This document shows, in pieces, positions 30,281-40,191 of a DNA stretch of 64,000 bases (the stretch's first letter is position 1; the number at the start of each line of letters is the position of its first letter). A program made the position numbers and the translations under genes. The stretch lies in the NCBI RefSeq assembly GCF_002019605.1, contig NZ_KV917368.1:3131517-3195516 (forward strand), written 5' to 3'. Source of the DNA: Alkalihalobacterium alkalinitrilicum. Its GTDB lineage: Bacteria; Bacillota; Bacilli; Bacillales; Bacillaceae_F. The notes under the pieces are model-generated. The model was not told the origin of the DNA. It was given only the letters and a program-made list of their open reading frames with translations, and did not search any database.

Positions 30281-31240
30281 TTACGAATTCCCTTCAAATA
30301 ATTTTTTGGTGATTGGATTATAGTAAATAATCTTCTTTTTGCCTGTGCCTCTGAATTCAATATTTAACGTAAACTCTAGTAGAGGAATAAAATACAATAT
30401 TCCATTATCTAGATTTATTTCCGTTTGCACATTGTACTTATTGTGAATTTCTTGTAGTTGTTTGTCTTTTTCAAGTTCGATTGCAGCTGACTTTGTTGTG
30501 ATTTCCTTTTTCTTCTCATCGCTTAGACCCTTTCGACTAGCACGCTTTTCATTTTCGTTTAAAAGCTCGGTATAATAGTTTGTGATTCTAGTGACATCTT
30601 TTTCAAGCGCAACCAGTTTATGCACTTGGTTATTTTGTTGTTCGCCCTTTTGTTTCACATACTTTGTTGCCACTTCTAATGATTTTGATAGATCAATTTG
30701 AATAGGGATTGGATAGTTGTAGAGTGCTTCATGTTTATAGATAATTCGATTTTGGTCCTTTTTCATTGTCGAACTAACTTCGTTTGTTAATAGGTTGATC
30801 CAAACTTGATCAGATGTTTCTATCCTTTCATCCGATACATACGTAATTTGATAATTAAAAACAGCCCATATCCCAAGTATAGGTCTTTCCTCTACAATGG
30901 TTAACTTGCCGGATTCATTCATAAGATAATCTGATATCTTCTTTAACGGATTGCCCAACTCAAGTCGCTCAACTTCTACAAAACGTAATGTGCTCACTGC
31001 TTGTTCTTGGACGATGGCGAGTAATTGCTCCAAAATATAACTTCCAAATGTTACGAATTCAGCTTCTGGATTTTCCTGCGCTACCTCAAAATCAAAGGCT
31101 AGACAGATTTCAGCTCTATTCTGAAAATGAGATATATAGTCTTCAGGAATGAGAACATTACATAAGGCATATTCGATTGGTTCCACAAATCCACCGATCT
31201 CTTCAATGATTTCAGTGACAAATTGCTGTAATTGCATCAT
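30281..31240 (-). CDS. Uncharacterised coiled-coil partner of the SNF2 ATPase (YqhG-like position)
   Basis: 319 residues (ATG at 31240 or the next codon; GGAGGTG just upstream). No catalytic motif that I recognise. Residues about 200-275 are strongly charged and probably coiled-coil (REKASRKGLSDEKKKEITTK-like composition); the flanking parts are mixed alpha/beta. It follows the SNF2 gene by 26 bp, so the two are translated from one message. B. subtilis pairs yqhH (SNF2) with yqhG similarly; sequence kinship to YqhG is weak or unproven by eye. Confidence 0.6.
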   Translation of the reverse strand: MMQLQQFVTEIIEEIGGFVEPIEYALCNVLIPEDYISHFQNRAEICLAFDFEVAQENPEAEFVTFGSYILEQLLAIVQEQAVSTLRFVEVERLELGNPLKKISDYLMNESGKLTIVEERPILGIWAVFNYQITYVSDERIETSDQVWINLLTNEVSSTMKKDQNRIIYKHEALYNYPIPIQIDLSKSLEVATKYVKQKGEQQNNQVHKLVALEKDVTRITNYYTELLNENEKRASRKGLSDEKKKEITTKSAAIELEKDKQLQEIHNKYNVQTEINLDNGILYFIPLLEFTLNIEFRGTGKKKIIYYNPITKKLFEGNS

Positions 31241-31266
31241 ACACCTCCATTTTTGCTATAAATGGT

Positions 31267-33294
31267 TTAAAACAAGTCTTCATCTAATTGCTTTTGCTTA
31301 CTCAATTTTTGTTTGTTTTCAAGAAGACTTTGGCCAATTTGATCTAGTTCAGCTTGTACCTCTTCATTCGTTTTTGCATTCACCCAGGCGTTCATTACCA
31401 AATCTGAAAAATCTTCCTTTTCCTCAATATCACCGAGTATAGCATCTACCTCTCCGACAACTAATTCAAACATGTTAATTTTACGATCTAATAAGTCCAA
31501 TATATAATACTCAATTGTGTCTTTAGAAGCGAGGTTGTAAACAAATACATCCTTCTCTTGTCCAATGCGGTGGATTCGTCCAATCCGTTGCTCGATAGCC
31601 ATTGGATTCCAAGGCAAATCAAAGTTAATCATCCCATTGCAAAATTGTAAGTTTCTTCCTTCACCGCCAACTTCCGTACTTACTAGAACATCCGCTTTTC
31701 CTTTAAAGAAAGTGACTTGTTCTTCTTTCTCCTTTCGACGTAATCCTCCGTGAAATTCAGCCACTTGAAACCCGCGCTTCCTTAACACAGTACTTAAATA
31801 CGCCTGTGTTGAAGCAGACTTAGTGAAGACAATCATCTTATTCTTAAATTCTGTTAATATCGATACAAGTTCTTCAACTTTTGCGTTCGTTTCTGTTTCG
31901 TTTTCAGCAATAATCGTGGCTCGAGCAAGAAATCTTTTCAGGGCCTTTCGATCAAACTCAGATAATTTTTCATTCGAATGAAGTCGCTCTAATGAAGGAA
32001 TAATCGCTATGGTTGAACTACCAATCTGTTCTTGGAGGTTTTTAAGATGAAATCGATTCAAAACAGGATGTTGTTCTTTATAATGATTGCGAATAAACGT
32101 ACTGATGTCATCATATAAACTCTTTTCCTGTTCTGAAAGCGCAACTGTTCTAGTATAGGCAAATCTTTTCGTAAACGTAACATCGACATTGCTACGTTTG
32201 TTGCGAATCATGACATCTGCTAACAAATTCTTGAGTACATCTGCATTTTTAACTTCAATTCCGTCCTTACTTTCAACAAAATTCTTCTTAAAATAGCTAT
32301 ACGTTCTTAATTGCCCTGGCTTTAATAACGTAATTAAATTGTAGAGCTCCTCAAGATGGTTCTGGACAGGAGTAGCAGTTAGTAAGAAGATATACTTTTT
32401 ATTTATTCCATTGATAAACTGCCATTTTTGTGTAGCCCTATTTTTTAAATGATGGGCTTCATCTACGATCACTAAATCGTAATGCTGTGCAAAAATCGCT
32501 TCACGATGATTTTTGCGTTTAGCCATATCAATAGAAGCGATCACTTTCGGATAATGCGCCCAAGCCTCTTCACCCATTTTTTTAAAATCGGAATGATCTG
32601 CGCGTATAAAGTCTTGGTTAAACTTCCTTTTCATTTCATTTTCCCATTGCTCTACAAGCGATGGGGGTACAAGAATTAAAATCCTTCTTACCAAACCGCG
32701 CATGATGTATTCTAACATCGTCAACCCTGCTTCAACGGTTTTTCCAAGTCCAACTTCATCGCTTAACAAAACTCGTCCTTTAAAACGACTAATCACAGAT
32801 TCAGCTGTATTGATTTGGTAGTCAAACGGTTCAATTTCTCGTACATAGGGTAAGCAGATTAACCCATTGTGATTTGATCCAACTTTGAATATCTTAGCGA
32901 TTTGATAGAGTTGAAACCATTTGTCAGAAGTCACTGTAAAGTCGACAATGGAGCTTATCACTTTATTTGTATGTTCTTTATTTCGATGTTTTGAAACTAA
33001 AGTGTCTGATGGAGGACTAACTGGAGCCATTACTTTTATTCTATCATCTTCTGTATGCTCAATCGTTAAAAAATCAGATGAATAGCAGGCAAAGAACCCT
33101 TTTATTCCTCTACCATGTAGCAACCCTTCATCCCAGTTGATTGAAAACTTCCTCTGCACTCCTTGGTCATTTTCCATTTCAAATACTTGGTCGGAAATAT
33201 CTATTTTCTTAAAAAAATGGATCAACGCCATATCCATTTCCATTACATTTAAATCAAAAAGTTCTTGATTTAACTTAAATAAAAACCTTTCCAA
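31267..33294 (-). CDS. SNF2-family DEAD/DEAH ATPase (RapA/YqhH-like)
   Basis: 675 residues, TTG start at 33294 with AGGTG seven bases upstream. About 150 N-terminal residues precede a complete SNF2 motor: motif I DEVGLGKTVEAG, motif II DEAHHLKN, motif III LLTATPVQN, motif V GGEGRNLQFCN and motif VI QRIGRIHRIGQ. Such ATPases translocate on duplex DNA and remodel protein-DNA or RNA polymerase complexes. Relatives occur in housekeeping (RapA, YqhH) and in phage-defence operons. No nuclease or methylase gene is adjacent. Confidence 0.9.
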   Translation of the reverse strand: MERFLFKLNQELFDLNVMEMDMALIHFFKKIDISDQVFEMENDQGVQRKFSINWDEGLLHGRGIKGFFACYSSDFLTIEHTEDDRIKVMAPVSPPSDTLVSKHRNKEHTNKVISSIVDFTVTSDKWFQLYQIAKIFKVGSNHNGLICLPYVREIEPFDYQINTAESVISRFKGRVLLSDEVGLGKTVEAGLTMLEYIMRGLVRRILILVPPSLVEQWENEMKRKFNQDFIRADHSDFKKMGEEAWAHYPKVIASIDMAKRKNHREAIFAQHYDLVIVDEAHHLKNRATQKWQFINGINKKYIFLLTATPVQNHLEELYNLITLLKPGQLRTYSYFKKNFVESKDGIEVKNADVLKNLLADVMIRNKRSNVDVTFTKRFAYTRTVALSEQEKSLYDDISTFIRNHYKEQHPVLNRFHLKNLQEQIGSSTIAIIPSLERLHSNEKLSEFDRKALKRFLARATIIAENETETNAKVEELVSILTEFKNKMIVFTKSASTQAYLSTVLRKRGFQVAEFHGGLRRKEKEEQVTFFKGKADVLVSTEVGGEGRNLQFCNGMINFDLPWNPMAIEQRIGRIHRIGQEKDVFVYNLASKDTIEYYILDLLDRKINMFELVVGEVDAILGDIEEKEDFSDLVMNAWVNAKTNEEVQAELDQIGQSLLENKQKLSKQKQLDEDLF

Positions 33295-33552
33295 TGTCGA
33301 TCACCTATCTTTCTATTTGCCTTCCTAATCAAAAGAGGAGACATTGCAACTTTTCACGCTATATTATTACCTTAACATTTACGATAGCTATTGGGCCAAA
33401 AAAAATGTCAATTTGTTATACCTAACAAATGGAAAAATTATTAAAAATAGTGGGAAATAAAAAATGTAGTAATATCAGAAACTGATATTCTGGTACATTA
33501 GCAAAGCCCTAAGATCATTTATGCAAAAATAGCACTTATTCAATGGTTTTAA

Positions 33553-33801
33553 TCAACTGAACTCTCCTCCATTATATTTTTTCAACAACAACTCTCGAAC
33601 GAATTGTCGACATTCAGAAGATAAGGTAGACCTTTCTGGATGAATGATATCTCCATACGGCATACCACCAACAAATTTAACTTCCCCTTCAATGTTTTTA
33701 CCTAAAACGGCGTCAAAGCTAGTGAATTTCACAAAAGTTGTATGATGAACGGTTGTTTCGAAATCAATTGCACTTAAAGTGTGACGATGTTCTTGACGCA
33801 T
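33553..33801 (-). CDS. Small protein of unknown function
   Basis: 82 residues with AGGAGGT six bases before the ATG at 33801, so very likely translated. Contains no motif I recognise; the middle (KFVGGMPYGDIIHPERSTLS) looks like a compact alpha/beta fold. Monocistronic by position. Confidence 0.6.
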   Translation of the reverse strand: MRQEHRHTLSAIDFETTVHHTTFVKFTSFDAVLGKNIEGEVKFVGGMPYGDIIHPERSTLSSECRQFVRELLLKKYNGGEFS

Positions 33802-34025
33802 TTGGTACCTCCTAATTTCGTGTATAACTACATCAAAAGCTGTTTATGGGAATATGTCAAGTTACTCAGATATGATCTGCTTGTGGACAGCCTCATTTAT
33901 TATGAACAATGATAATTACATCTGAAATAGTTTTAAATAACAAGATATAAAGAAAGAATAGTATGATAAGGTTAAACGTTAGTTTGTACTTAACAAGTAT
34001 ACCTAAAAGCGAAGGAGAGTGAGAC

Positions 34026-34235
34026 ATGTCAGTAACAGATTTCGATGCTATAAGAAAATGGAAAAATGTACCCAAAGAGTATCAAGAGAAACTTCTAGAT
34101 AATGTTTTCTGTTCCACCTGTGGAGTGACTACGATTGTCAATTATTCAATTCATGATGACTCCTCTGGTATTGTCCTTAAAGGAGAATGTAAAAAGTGTG
34201 GTGCGGCTGTTGCAAGATTTATTGAGGACCTTTAA
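34026..34235 (+). CDS. Small zinc-ribbon-like protein
   Basis: 69 residues, ATG at 34026 behind GAAGGAGAG. Two C-x2-C pairs (CSTCG and CKKCG, about 26 residues apart) form a probable zinc ribbon. Role unknown; such small proteins often bind nucleic acid or protein partners. Confidence 0.7.
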   Translation: MSVTDFDAIRKWKNVPKEYQEKLLDNVFCSTCGVTTIVNYSIHDDSSGIVLKGECKKCGAAVARFIEDL

Positions 34236-34320
34236 TAAAGGCTATAAATTGCATTACTTTTATTGACCTTCGTTTGAAAAAAAGGATGCAGAACGTAGAC
34301 TCCTAAGAATAAACTAACAA

Positions 34321-34352
34321 AAAAGGATTGAGGAGGAATACATTCCCCTCAA
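34321..34352. terminator. Bidirectional terminator
   Basis: AAAAGGATTGAGG ... CCTCAATCCTTTTTTT. T-runs on both strands serve the zinc-ribbon gene (plus) and rlmCD (minus). Confidence 0.85.
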
Positions 34353-34360
34353 TCCTTTTT

Positions 34361-35746
34361 TTAAAGACTTAATAACGCAACATTTTCGATATGAGAAGTA
34401 TGCGGAAACATATCCACAGGTTGCACCAACTTCAACTTAAACCCAGCCCTCATCAACTGGTTCACGTCTTTGGCAAGTGTCGACGGATTACAAGAAACAT
34501 AGACCATTTTCTTCGGCTTGACCTCGATGATCGTGCGGAGGAGAGCGTCGTCGCATCCTGTTCGGGGTGGATCGACAATGACAACGTCTGGTTTCCATCC
34601 TTCTTTGACCCATTTCGGGAGCCACTTCTCGGCTTTGCCGACAACATAGTGGGCGTTGTTGATGTCGTGTTTTTTAGCATTGGCGTTCGCATCATCGATT
34701 GCTTCAGCAATGATGTCCATCCCTCGTACTTCACCAGCATCTTTTGCAACCCACATCCCGATTGTGCCCACGCCACAATAAGCATCGACCACTTTTTCCG
34801 ATCCTGTAAGTTGGGCTGCTTTTTTTACCTCATCGTAGAGCTTGACCGTTTGCAGCGGGTTCAATTGGAAAAAAGCCCGAGCTGAAAGCTCAAAAGACAC
34901 ATCTCCTAATGTTTCTTGAATGACTTCTTCCCCTGCTAAATGAATTGTTTCTTCTCCAAAAATCAAGGATGTCTTCTTCCCATTCACATTTTGTAGGATG
35001 GATGTAACCTCAGGCAATCTTCTTTTGATTTCGTCAATGAGCAAGTCCTTTTTCGGAATATCTTGCTGTGTTGTTATTAATACGAGTTGGATTTGTCCTG
35101 TTGCAAATGCAACTCGGGTGACGATTGTTCGAATAATTCCCTTATGCTTTTTCTCGTTATAAATCGGAATGTTTAAGTCTTCTAATATGCTCTTTACTTG
35201 TTGTGTCACTGTATTCGTCATTGGATGTTGGATCATACATTCAGATATATCGATCAATTCATGGGAATTCATACCATAAAGACCCGCTAATACTTTTTCT
35301 TTCTGTTTTCCGACTTGTAATTGACTTTTATTACGGTAATTCCATGGATCTTCCATGCCGATTGTATCTTGCAATGGTAACTTATTGGGATCAAGTCTCG
35401 TATGACGTTCAAATGCTTGTCTAACGATATCTTTCTTTTCCCTTAATTGTCCTTCGTAGCTTAAATGCTGTAGTTGACAGCCTCCACATTTATCGTAAAC
35501 AGGACAAGGTGGATTGACCCGATCAGGCGAAGGTTTCCTAATTTTTTTTACTTTGGCTTCTGCAAATTTCGGATTTACTTTCGTTACTTCTGCAACAACG
35601 ACTTCTCCTGGTAAGGCACCTGGAACAAAGACGATTTTTCTTTTAAAAAAGCCGACTCCTTCTCCATTTATTCCAAGTCTTTTGATCGTAAGAGGAAATT
35701 GTTGGCCCTTTTCTAGCGTTACGATTTCATTTTTTTTATCAGTCAT
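34361..35746 (-). CDS. rlmCD: 23S rRNA (uracil-C5)-methyltransferase, RlmCD/RlmD family
   Basis: 461 residues from the ATG at 35746 (GGAG eight bases upstream). N-terminal TRAM domain (about 15-70), Fe-S cysteines in [10 protein letters not shown] plus a later cysteine near [12 protein letters not shown]-binding [11 protein letters not shown], and the catalytic cysteine in [11 protein letters not shown]. In B. subtilis the single enzyme methylates both U747 and U1939 of 23S rRNA. Whether this copy does both is inferred; it could be one of two paralogues. Confidence 0.93.
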   Translation of the reverse strand: MTDKKNEIVTLEKGQQFPLTIKRLGINGEGVGFFKRKIVFVPGALPGEVVVAEVTKVNPKFAEAKVKKIRKPSPDRVNPPCPVYDKCGGCQLQHLSYEGQLREKKDIVRQAFERHTRLDPNKLPLQDTIGMEDPWNYRNKSQLQVGKQKEKVLAGLYGMNSHELIDISECMIQHPMTNTVTQQVKSILEDLNIPIYNEKKHKGIIRTIVTRVAFATGQIQLVLITTQQDIPKKDLLIDEIKRRLPEVTSILQNVNGKKTSLIFGEETIHLAGEEVIQETLGDVSFELSARAFFQLNPLQTVKLYDEVKKAAQLTGSEKVVDAYCGVGTIGMWVAKDAGEVRGMDIIAEAIDDANANAKKHDINNAHYVVGKAEKWLPKWVKEGWKPDVVIVDPPRTGCDDALLRTIIEVKPKKMVYVSCNPSTLAKDVNQLMRAGFKLKLVQPVDMFPHTSHIENVALLSL

Positions 35747-35887
35747 TTGGTTCACTCCGTCATATCAGTAAAATTGTTCTATTATTATAGCATGCCTCTC
35801 CAACACTGCCTAAACTTACTAGTTCTTAATTGAATAGAATTTGCTACAATAGGAGGAGTAAAATGTTCTGTGAAGGAGAGATATTTC

Positions 35888-36247
35888 ATGTCGATTGCAA
35901 CCGATGTAGCATCCCTACAAATTATGGCCCATGTGTATAAAAAAATGAGCCTTCAATCAGTCTTTGAAAAAACTTGTGAAAGCTTAGTGAGTGAAGTCCC
36001 ATACATAGATTGGGTCGGAATTATAATATTTGACGAGGGATCTAACAAGTTAGTAGCTGCATCAGATGAAGAAGATCTCCAGTGGGAAAGTAATGCTGAA
36101 TTAAAATTTCCAATCTCCAATTCTACGGGCCAACAAATTGGTGTTATGATTGTCCGCAGCATGCAGGCGATTGCCTTTGACGTTACCGATGTAAGCACAT
36201 TAGAAACGATTGCAGAAGCAATTGGTCAAGAAAGCTTTGCCAACTAG
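35888..36247 (+). CDS. GAF-domain protein
   Basis: 119 residues from the ATG at 35888 (GAAGGAG upstream), a stand-alone GAF-like domain (VPYIDWVGIIIFD ... IGVMIVRSMQA). It lacks the paired cysteines of free-methionine-sulfoxide reductases, so a sensor or binding role is more likely. Ligand unknown. A terminator follows directly. Confidence 0.7.
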   Translation: MSIATDVASLQIMAHVYKKMSLQSVFEKTCESLVSEVPYIDWVGIIIFDEGSNKLVAASDEEDLQWESNAELKFPISNSTGQQIGVMIVRSMQAIAFDVTDVSTLETIAEAIGQESFAN

Positions 36248-36263
36248 AGACCTAGAAGAGGTG

Positions 36264-36295
36264 AGAGGCTAACATTTTTTGTCAGCCTCTTTTTG
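36264..36295 (+). terminator. Terminator after the GAF gene
   Basis: AGAGGCT-AC ... GT-AGCCTCT hairpin, T-rich loop, followed by TTTTTGTTTTT. Confidence 0.82.
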
Positions 36296-36385
36296 TTTTT
36301 TAAATTAAACCCGTTTTTGTTGATATAACAAAGTAATACAAATTTAAAACATACTCGTCACTCATGATTTACCATTATAATTATT

Positions 36386-37177
36386 TTACCTTGTATCTTC
36401 CATCATCAATCTGTCTAACAATAGTTCGTCTAAGCTTCTAAATTTATACCCTTGTTTACGGCAGTCGTCAATAACTCTTTCTAAAGCTTCAGCATTGTCT
36501 TTGGACACGGAATGAAGCAACATAATGGAACCAGGATGAATTCTCTTCATTATTTGATTGTAAGCATAATCGGCCCCTTTTTGTTTATCGACTTCCCAAT
36601 CTTTATAAGCCATGGACCAAAAAACATTTGTATATCCTAATTCATTGGAAAGAGCTAATGATTTTTCACTAAACGTTCCTCGCGGCGGCCTCAGATAATT
36701 CATATCGCGCCGTCCAGTAATCGCTGTGTATTCTTCTTTTACTTTTTCTAATTCTTCCTTCAGTCTCGCCTCACTCACTTCTGGCAAGCTTGGATGATGC
36801 CATGAGTGATTACCAACAATGTGTCCCTCATTTACCATTCGTTTTATAAGATCAGGCTCATTTTTAAGATAGTGCCCTGTTACGAAGAAGGTAGCAGGTA
36901 CCTTTTTATTCTTTAGTACATCCAAAACCTTTGCTGTGTAGCCATTTTCATATCCATTATCAAACGTTAAATACAATTCTTTTTTATTTGTATCACCAAT
37001 AAAATAACCACCGTACTTTTCAAGTAATTGTAAATAGTGTGGTTCTGTCGTTACTGGTTTATTATCCTTTTCAGGTTTGTAATTCCAATGGTGTACCTTA
37101 GTATCATAGGCATGAGCCGAACCTAACCCTGTAAAAATGAACGCAATGATAGCTATAATCGTAAGTAGTTTTTTCAT
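36386..37177 (-). CDS. pdaA: Polysaccharide deacetylase PdaA (muramic delta-lactam formation in spore cortex)
   Basis: 263 residues with a signal peptide (MKKLLTIIAIIAF..., cleavage probably after GSAHA). The NodB-homology domain carries LTFDNGYE (PdaA-type variant of TFDDG), HSWHHP metal histidines, RPPRGTFS and HPGSIMLLHSVS. In B. subtilis PdaA de-N-acetylates muramic acid so that cortex peptidoglycan gains delta-lactam, required for germination lytic enzymes. It supports a spore-forming host. Confidence 0.93.
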   Translation of the reverse strand: MKKLLTIIAIIAFIFTGLGSAHAYDTKVHHWNYKPEKDNKPVTTEPHYLQLLEKYGGYFIGDTNKKELYLTFDNGYENGYTAKVLDVLKNKKVPATFFVTGHYLKNEPDLIKRMVNEGHIVGNHSWHHPSLPEVSEARLKEELEKVKEEYTAITGRRDMNYLRPPRGTFSEKSLALSNELGYTNVFWSMAYKDWEVDKQKGADYAYNQIMKRIHPGSIMLLHSVSKDNAEALERVIDDCRKQGYKFRSLDELLLDRLMMEDTR

Positions 37178-37238
37178 TTTACATCTAACTCCCCTTAGTT
37201 TTTTATTAGTTTTTCACACAAATAAAAAACTATCCATA

Positions 37239-37330
37239 CAGAAAAGCGGAAGGGCCTCGTTTAGCCCCGACAAGCAAATGTTCTGTCAGTTAAAAGTTCG
37301 CTTATTAAGTTTTACCGTCGGGGTTATTTG
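37239..37330. repeat. Dispersed-type intergenic repeat with inverted ends
   Basis: Inner inverted arms AGCCCCGAC (37263-37271) and GTCGGGGTT (37317-37325) flank about 45 bp with GCAAATGTTCTGTCAG and AAGTTCGCTTATTA. The sequence resembles a repeat found between genes in several Bacillus genomes (recollection). Confidence 0.45.
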
Positions 37331-37347
37331 ACCTCAGTGGCAAGCAG

Positions 37348-38172
37348 CTATCTAGCCATCGTATATTTCATAATAAGTGGTGTTGCGATAAGCTGTAAAA
37401 ATTCATTCTCAGTTAAATGGTCACGATGAATATCGACAATATCGCCTTCGATCGTACCAAACAATTCCATTGCTTCAGTTGGGACACCAGAAATTCGTAT
37501 AAACATATATTCTTTTCCATCATTTGATTTCACCGAATACCCTGACTGTGAACCGTCATCCTTTACTACTGCAATACTCTTTCCAGTCCCATCAAAAATG
37601 TTCAACGTATAACGTGCTAATATTTTTTTACCCAGTTCATACTTGGATAGGAGCTTGCGGTTTTCATCGTACACGTAATATGGGCGAAAAATTCCTCCTT
37701 GCTTTTCTATCGATACCGTTCGATTTCCTGCTTTAAACTGTAAAACGAGTGGGAAGACATTTAAAGGTATAATAATACCAAAAGTAAACCTCAGCAATTG
37801 TTGTACGGTCGTTATGTCCTCCTGAAATGTCGCAATGATTTTACCATCCAGTGAATAAAAGGTAAAAGGTTCTCTTAGACTTACACTTGAAACGAACATC
37901 ATTCTTCGTGTTGTGAAAAAGATATCAGTATCGTTTACTAGTGGTTTATGTGATACAACATCGTTCATTTGTTTCATCCGCCAATAGGAGATAAGAAATA
38001 AACATGTGCCTAAACCAAAGGTGATGAAATAAATCAATATTCTCTCTACAGAAATATCTCGAGGGCCACTGCCTACATCATAAAAAAACATAACGAACCC
38101 GATAAAGTACAAAATAAGACCTATCCAAAATAAAAACACTGCGATACGCTTATGATGTTTTTGAAGTGCCAT
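37348..38172 (-). CDS. Two-TM membrane protein with LURP/tubby-like cytoplasmic domain
   Basis: 274 residues from the ATG at 38172 (AAAGGAAG seven bases upstream); a longer frame starts at 38283. Two hydrophobic helices lie at about 10-32 and 46-66. After them is a beta-rich domain beginning near FTFYSLDGKIIATFQED and ending IVDIHRDHLTENEFLQL, reminiscent of LURP-one/scramblase-like (tubby) folds. Function unknown. Confidence 0.6.
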   Translation of the reverse strand: MALQKHHKRIAVFLFWIGLILYFIGFVMFFYDVGSGPRDISVERILIYFITFGLGTCLFLISYWRMKQMNDVVSHKPLVNDTDIFFTTRRMMFVSSVSLREPFTFYSLDGKIIATFQEDITTVQQLLRFTFGIIIPLNVFPLVLQFKAGNRTVSIEKQGGIFRPYYVYDENRKLLSKYELGKKILARYTLNIFDGTGKSIAVVKDDGSQSGYSVKSNDGKEYMFIRISGVPTEAMELFGTIEGDIVDIHRDHLTENEFLQLIATPLIMKYTMAR

Positions 38173-38443
38173 CAATGACTTCCTTTCTGCTCTTTTTTTT
38201 AGTTTCATAAAGTGAATTTCCATCAGTGAGTTTTTCCTCTCCCCCCACCAGTGATTAGTTAGGGCCCACACGATGTTGATCACATTTAGTCTGTGTTCAA
38301 GTTATTACTGGCAGTTTATCCCCCACTTATCCTTCTTTAATTCCTTGAAAGCTTAAAGTGGGGTATTACTGTCAATTTTTGCGGGATAATACACTTATTT
38401 TCAGTTACGATTGAGCAGGAATAATGCTCCAGCCCCAAACAAG

Positions 38444-38490
38444 CAAAAAGACTGTACAACGAGTACATGAAGCAACTAGTTGTACAGTCT
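38444..38490 (-). terminator. Terminator of fumA
   Basis: AGACTGTACAAC ... GTTGTACAGTCT (12-bp stem) followed by TTTTT on the minus strand. Confidence 0.85.
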
Positions 38491-38551
38491 ATCTATTTTT
38501 ACTTACTATTTAAAAGATCAGAATAACCTCGATAAAGTTGCCTACTATCGA

Positions 38552-40096
38552 TTAAAATACACGGTCAGCAAATTGTGAAAGCTTTTCTAATGAAGATTTA
38601 TCGACATCTGCATGTAAACTATTTCCGTGTGAGTCCATCGTTACGATCGCTGCAAAACCTTCAACTTCAAGGTGCCACATCGCTTCTGGAATACCAAATT
38701 CCATTAAGTCTACACCTTTTACTTTTTTAATACATTCAGCATAATATTGAGCGGCTCCACCGATCGCATTTAAATATACCCCACCGTGCTCTTCTAACGC
38801 TTTTAACGTTTTCGGCCCCATACCGCCTTTACCAATAACAGCACGAATACCAAATTTCTTCATAATGTCACCTTGGTAAGGCTCCTCACGAATACTTGTT
38901 GTTGGTCCAGCTGCTTTAACGTGCCATTCGCCTTGTTCGTCTTTTAGCATAACTGGCCCACAGTGATAAATGACTTCACCATTTAAATCGATCGGTGCAT
39001 CATGATCCATTAAATGATGGTGAATTGCATCGCGCCCTGTATGCATCATTCCGTTAAGAATAACAACGTCTCCAACTTTTAGTTCACGAATTTGCTCTTC
39101 TGTAATTGGTGCTTGTAGAACTACTTCACGTACATCAGATGTAACCTCAGCTGTTGCCGCTGCTTCTTCTTCTGCAAGTGCACCAAAGTCAACTTTTTCT
39201 CCATCTTTATAAAGCCACTCGTTAATTTCACCTGTTTCTGCGTCAACAACTACACCTAGGCGACGGAATGCCCAACAGTTATAAGCTACAGATACGAAGA
39301 AACTTGCAGGTAGACGGTGCATAACACCTACTTTACAGCCAAGTAGTGTCGCTTCTCCACCAAAGCCCATGGTTCCAATTCCTAACGTATTTGCATTTTC
39401 CATGACATAGTCTTCTAGTTTACGAAGGTCTTCGTTTGGATTTATATCATCTACCGTACGGAACAGTTGCTCTTTCGCTAATAGATAACTAGCTGAACGA
39501 TCTCCACCGATTCCTACACCGATAAATCCTGCACTACAGCCTTGTCCTTGCGCCTGGTACACGGAGTGCATGATACATTTACGAATTCCATCAAGATCAC
39601 GACCCGCTCGTCCTAAACCTTCTAGTTCACATGGTAGGCTATACTGAATGTTTTTATTCTCACAGCCACCGCCTTTTAAAATTAAACGAACATCAATGTA
39701 ATCTTCTTCCCACTGTTCAAAATGGAATACTGGTGTTCCTTCACCAATGTTATTTCCACTGTTTTCACCCGTTAGTGAATCTACAGAGTTCGGACGTAAC
39801 TTTCCGTCTTTTGTCGCTTCTTCAATTGCTTCTTTAATCGCTTTTTTCATCTTGATTTGGTTAGCGCCAACTGGAACTTTAATTTCAAATGTTGGCATCC
39901 CTGTATCTTGACAAATCGGTGAAATCTTCTCGTCTGCCATTTGAATATTTTCAGTAATCGTTGATAGAGATAACGCTGCTCTTGTCCCTGCATTTTCTTT
40001 TTCTTTTGCCGCCTTAACCGCATGACGTACATCGTATGGTAGGTTCGTAGATGTTTCTACAATTAGCTTGTACATACTATCTTTAAATTTTTCCAT
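38552..40096 (-). CDS. fumA: Class I fumarate hydratase
   Basis: 514 residues, the fused alpha+beta form. Oxygen-sensitive [4Fe-4S] enzyme interconverting fumarate and malate in the TCA cycle. Candidate cluster cysteines are in ICQDTGMP, GGGCENKN and QGCSAGF; the C-terminal beta domain carries GRDAIHHHLM and IGKGGMGPKT. B. subtilis uses class II FumC instead; whether this genome also has fumC cannot be seen. Monocistronic with its own terminator. Confidence 0.93.
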   Translation of the reverse strand: MEKFKDSMYKLIVETSTNLPYDVRHAVKAAKEKENAGTRAALSLSTITENIQMADEKISPICQDTGMPTFEIKVPVGANQIKMKKAIKEAIEEATKDGKLRPNSVDSLTGENSGNNIGEGTPVFHFEQWEEDYIDVRLILKGGGCENKNIQYSLPCELEGLGRAGRDLDGIRKCIMHSVYQAQGQGCSAGFIGVGIGGDRSASYLLAKEQLFRTVDDINPNEDLRKLEDYVMENANTLGIGTMGFGGEATLLGCKVGVMHRLPASFFVSVAYNCWAFRRLGVVVDAETGEINEWLYKDGEKVDFGALAEEEAAATAEVTSDVREVVLQAPITEEQIRELKVGDVVILNGMMHTGRDAIHHHLMDHDAPIDLNGEVIYHCGPVMLKDEQGEWHVKAAGPTTSIREEPYQGDIMKKFGIRAVIGKGGMGPKTLKALEEHGGVYLNAIGGAAQYYAECIKKVKGVDLMEFGIPEAMWHLEVEGFAAIVTMDSHGNSLHADVDKSSLEKLSQFADRVF

Positions 40097-40191
40097 CCTG
40101 CTCTCTCCCCTCGGAATTACAGATACGAATTTTTTACACAGGTTCTATTATACGCCTTGTCAAAACATTTCGAAAGGGGTATGAAAGCGCA

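Noticed and set aside
31149-31442. 97-codon plus frame over the SNF2/partner junction
   Set aside because: Antisense shadow of two well-supported genes.
36241-36300. Riboswitch upstream of pdaA
   Set aside because: The hairpin is a plus-strand terminator of the GAF gene, at the 3' side of pdaA; no riboswitch motif recognised.
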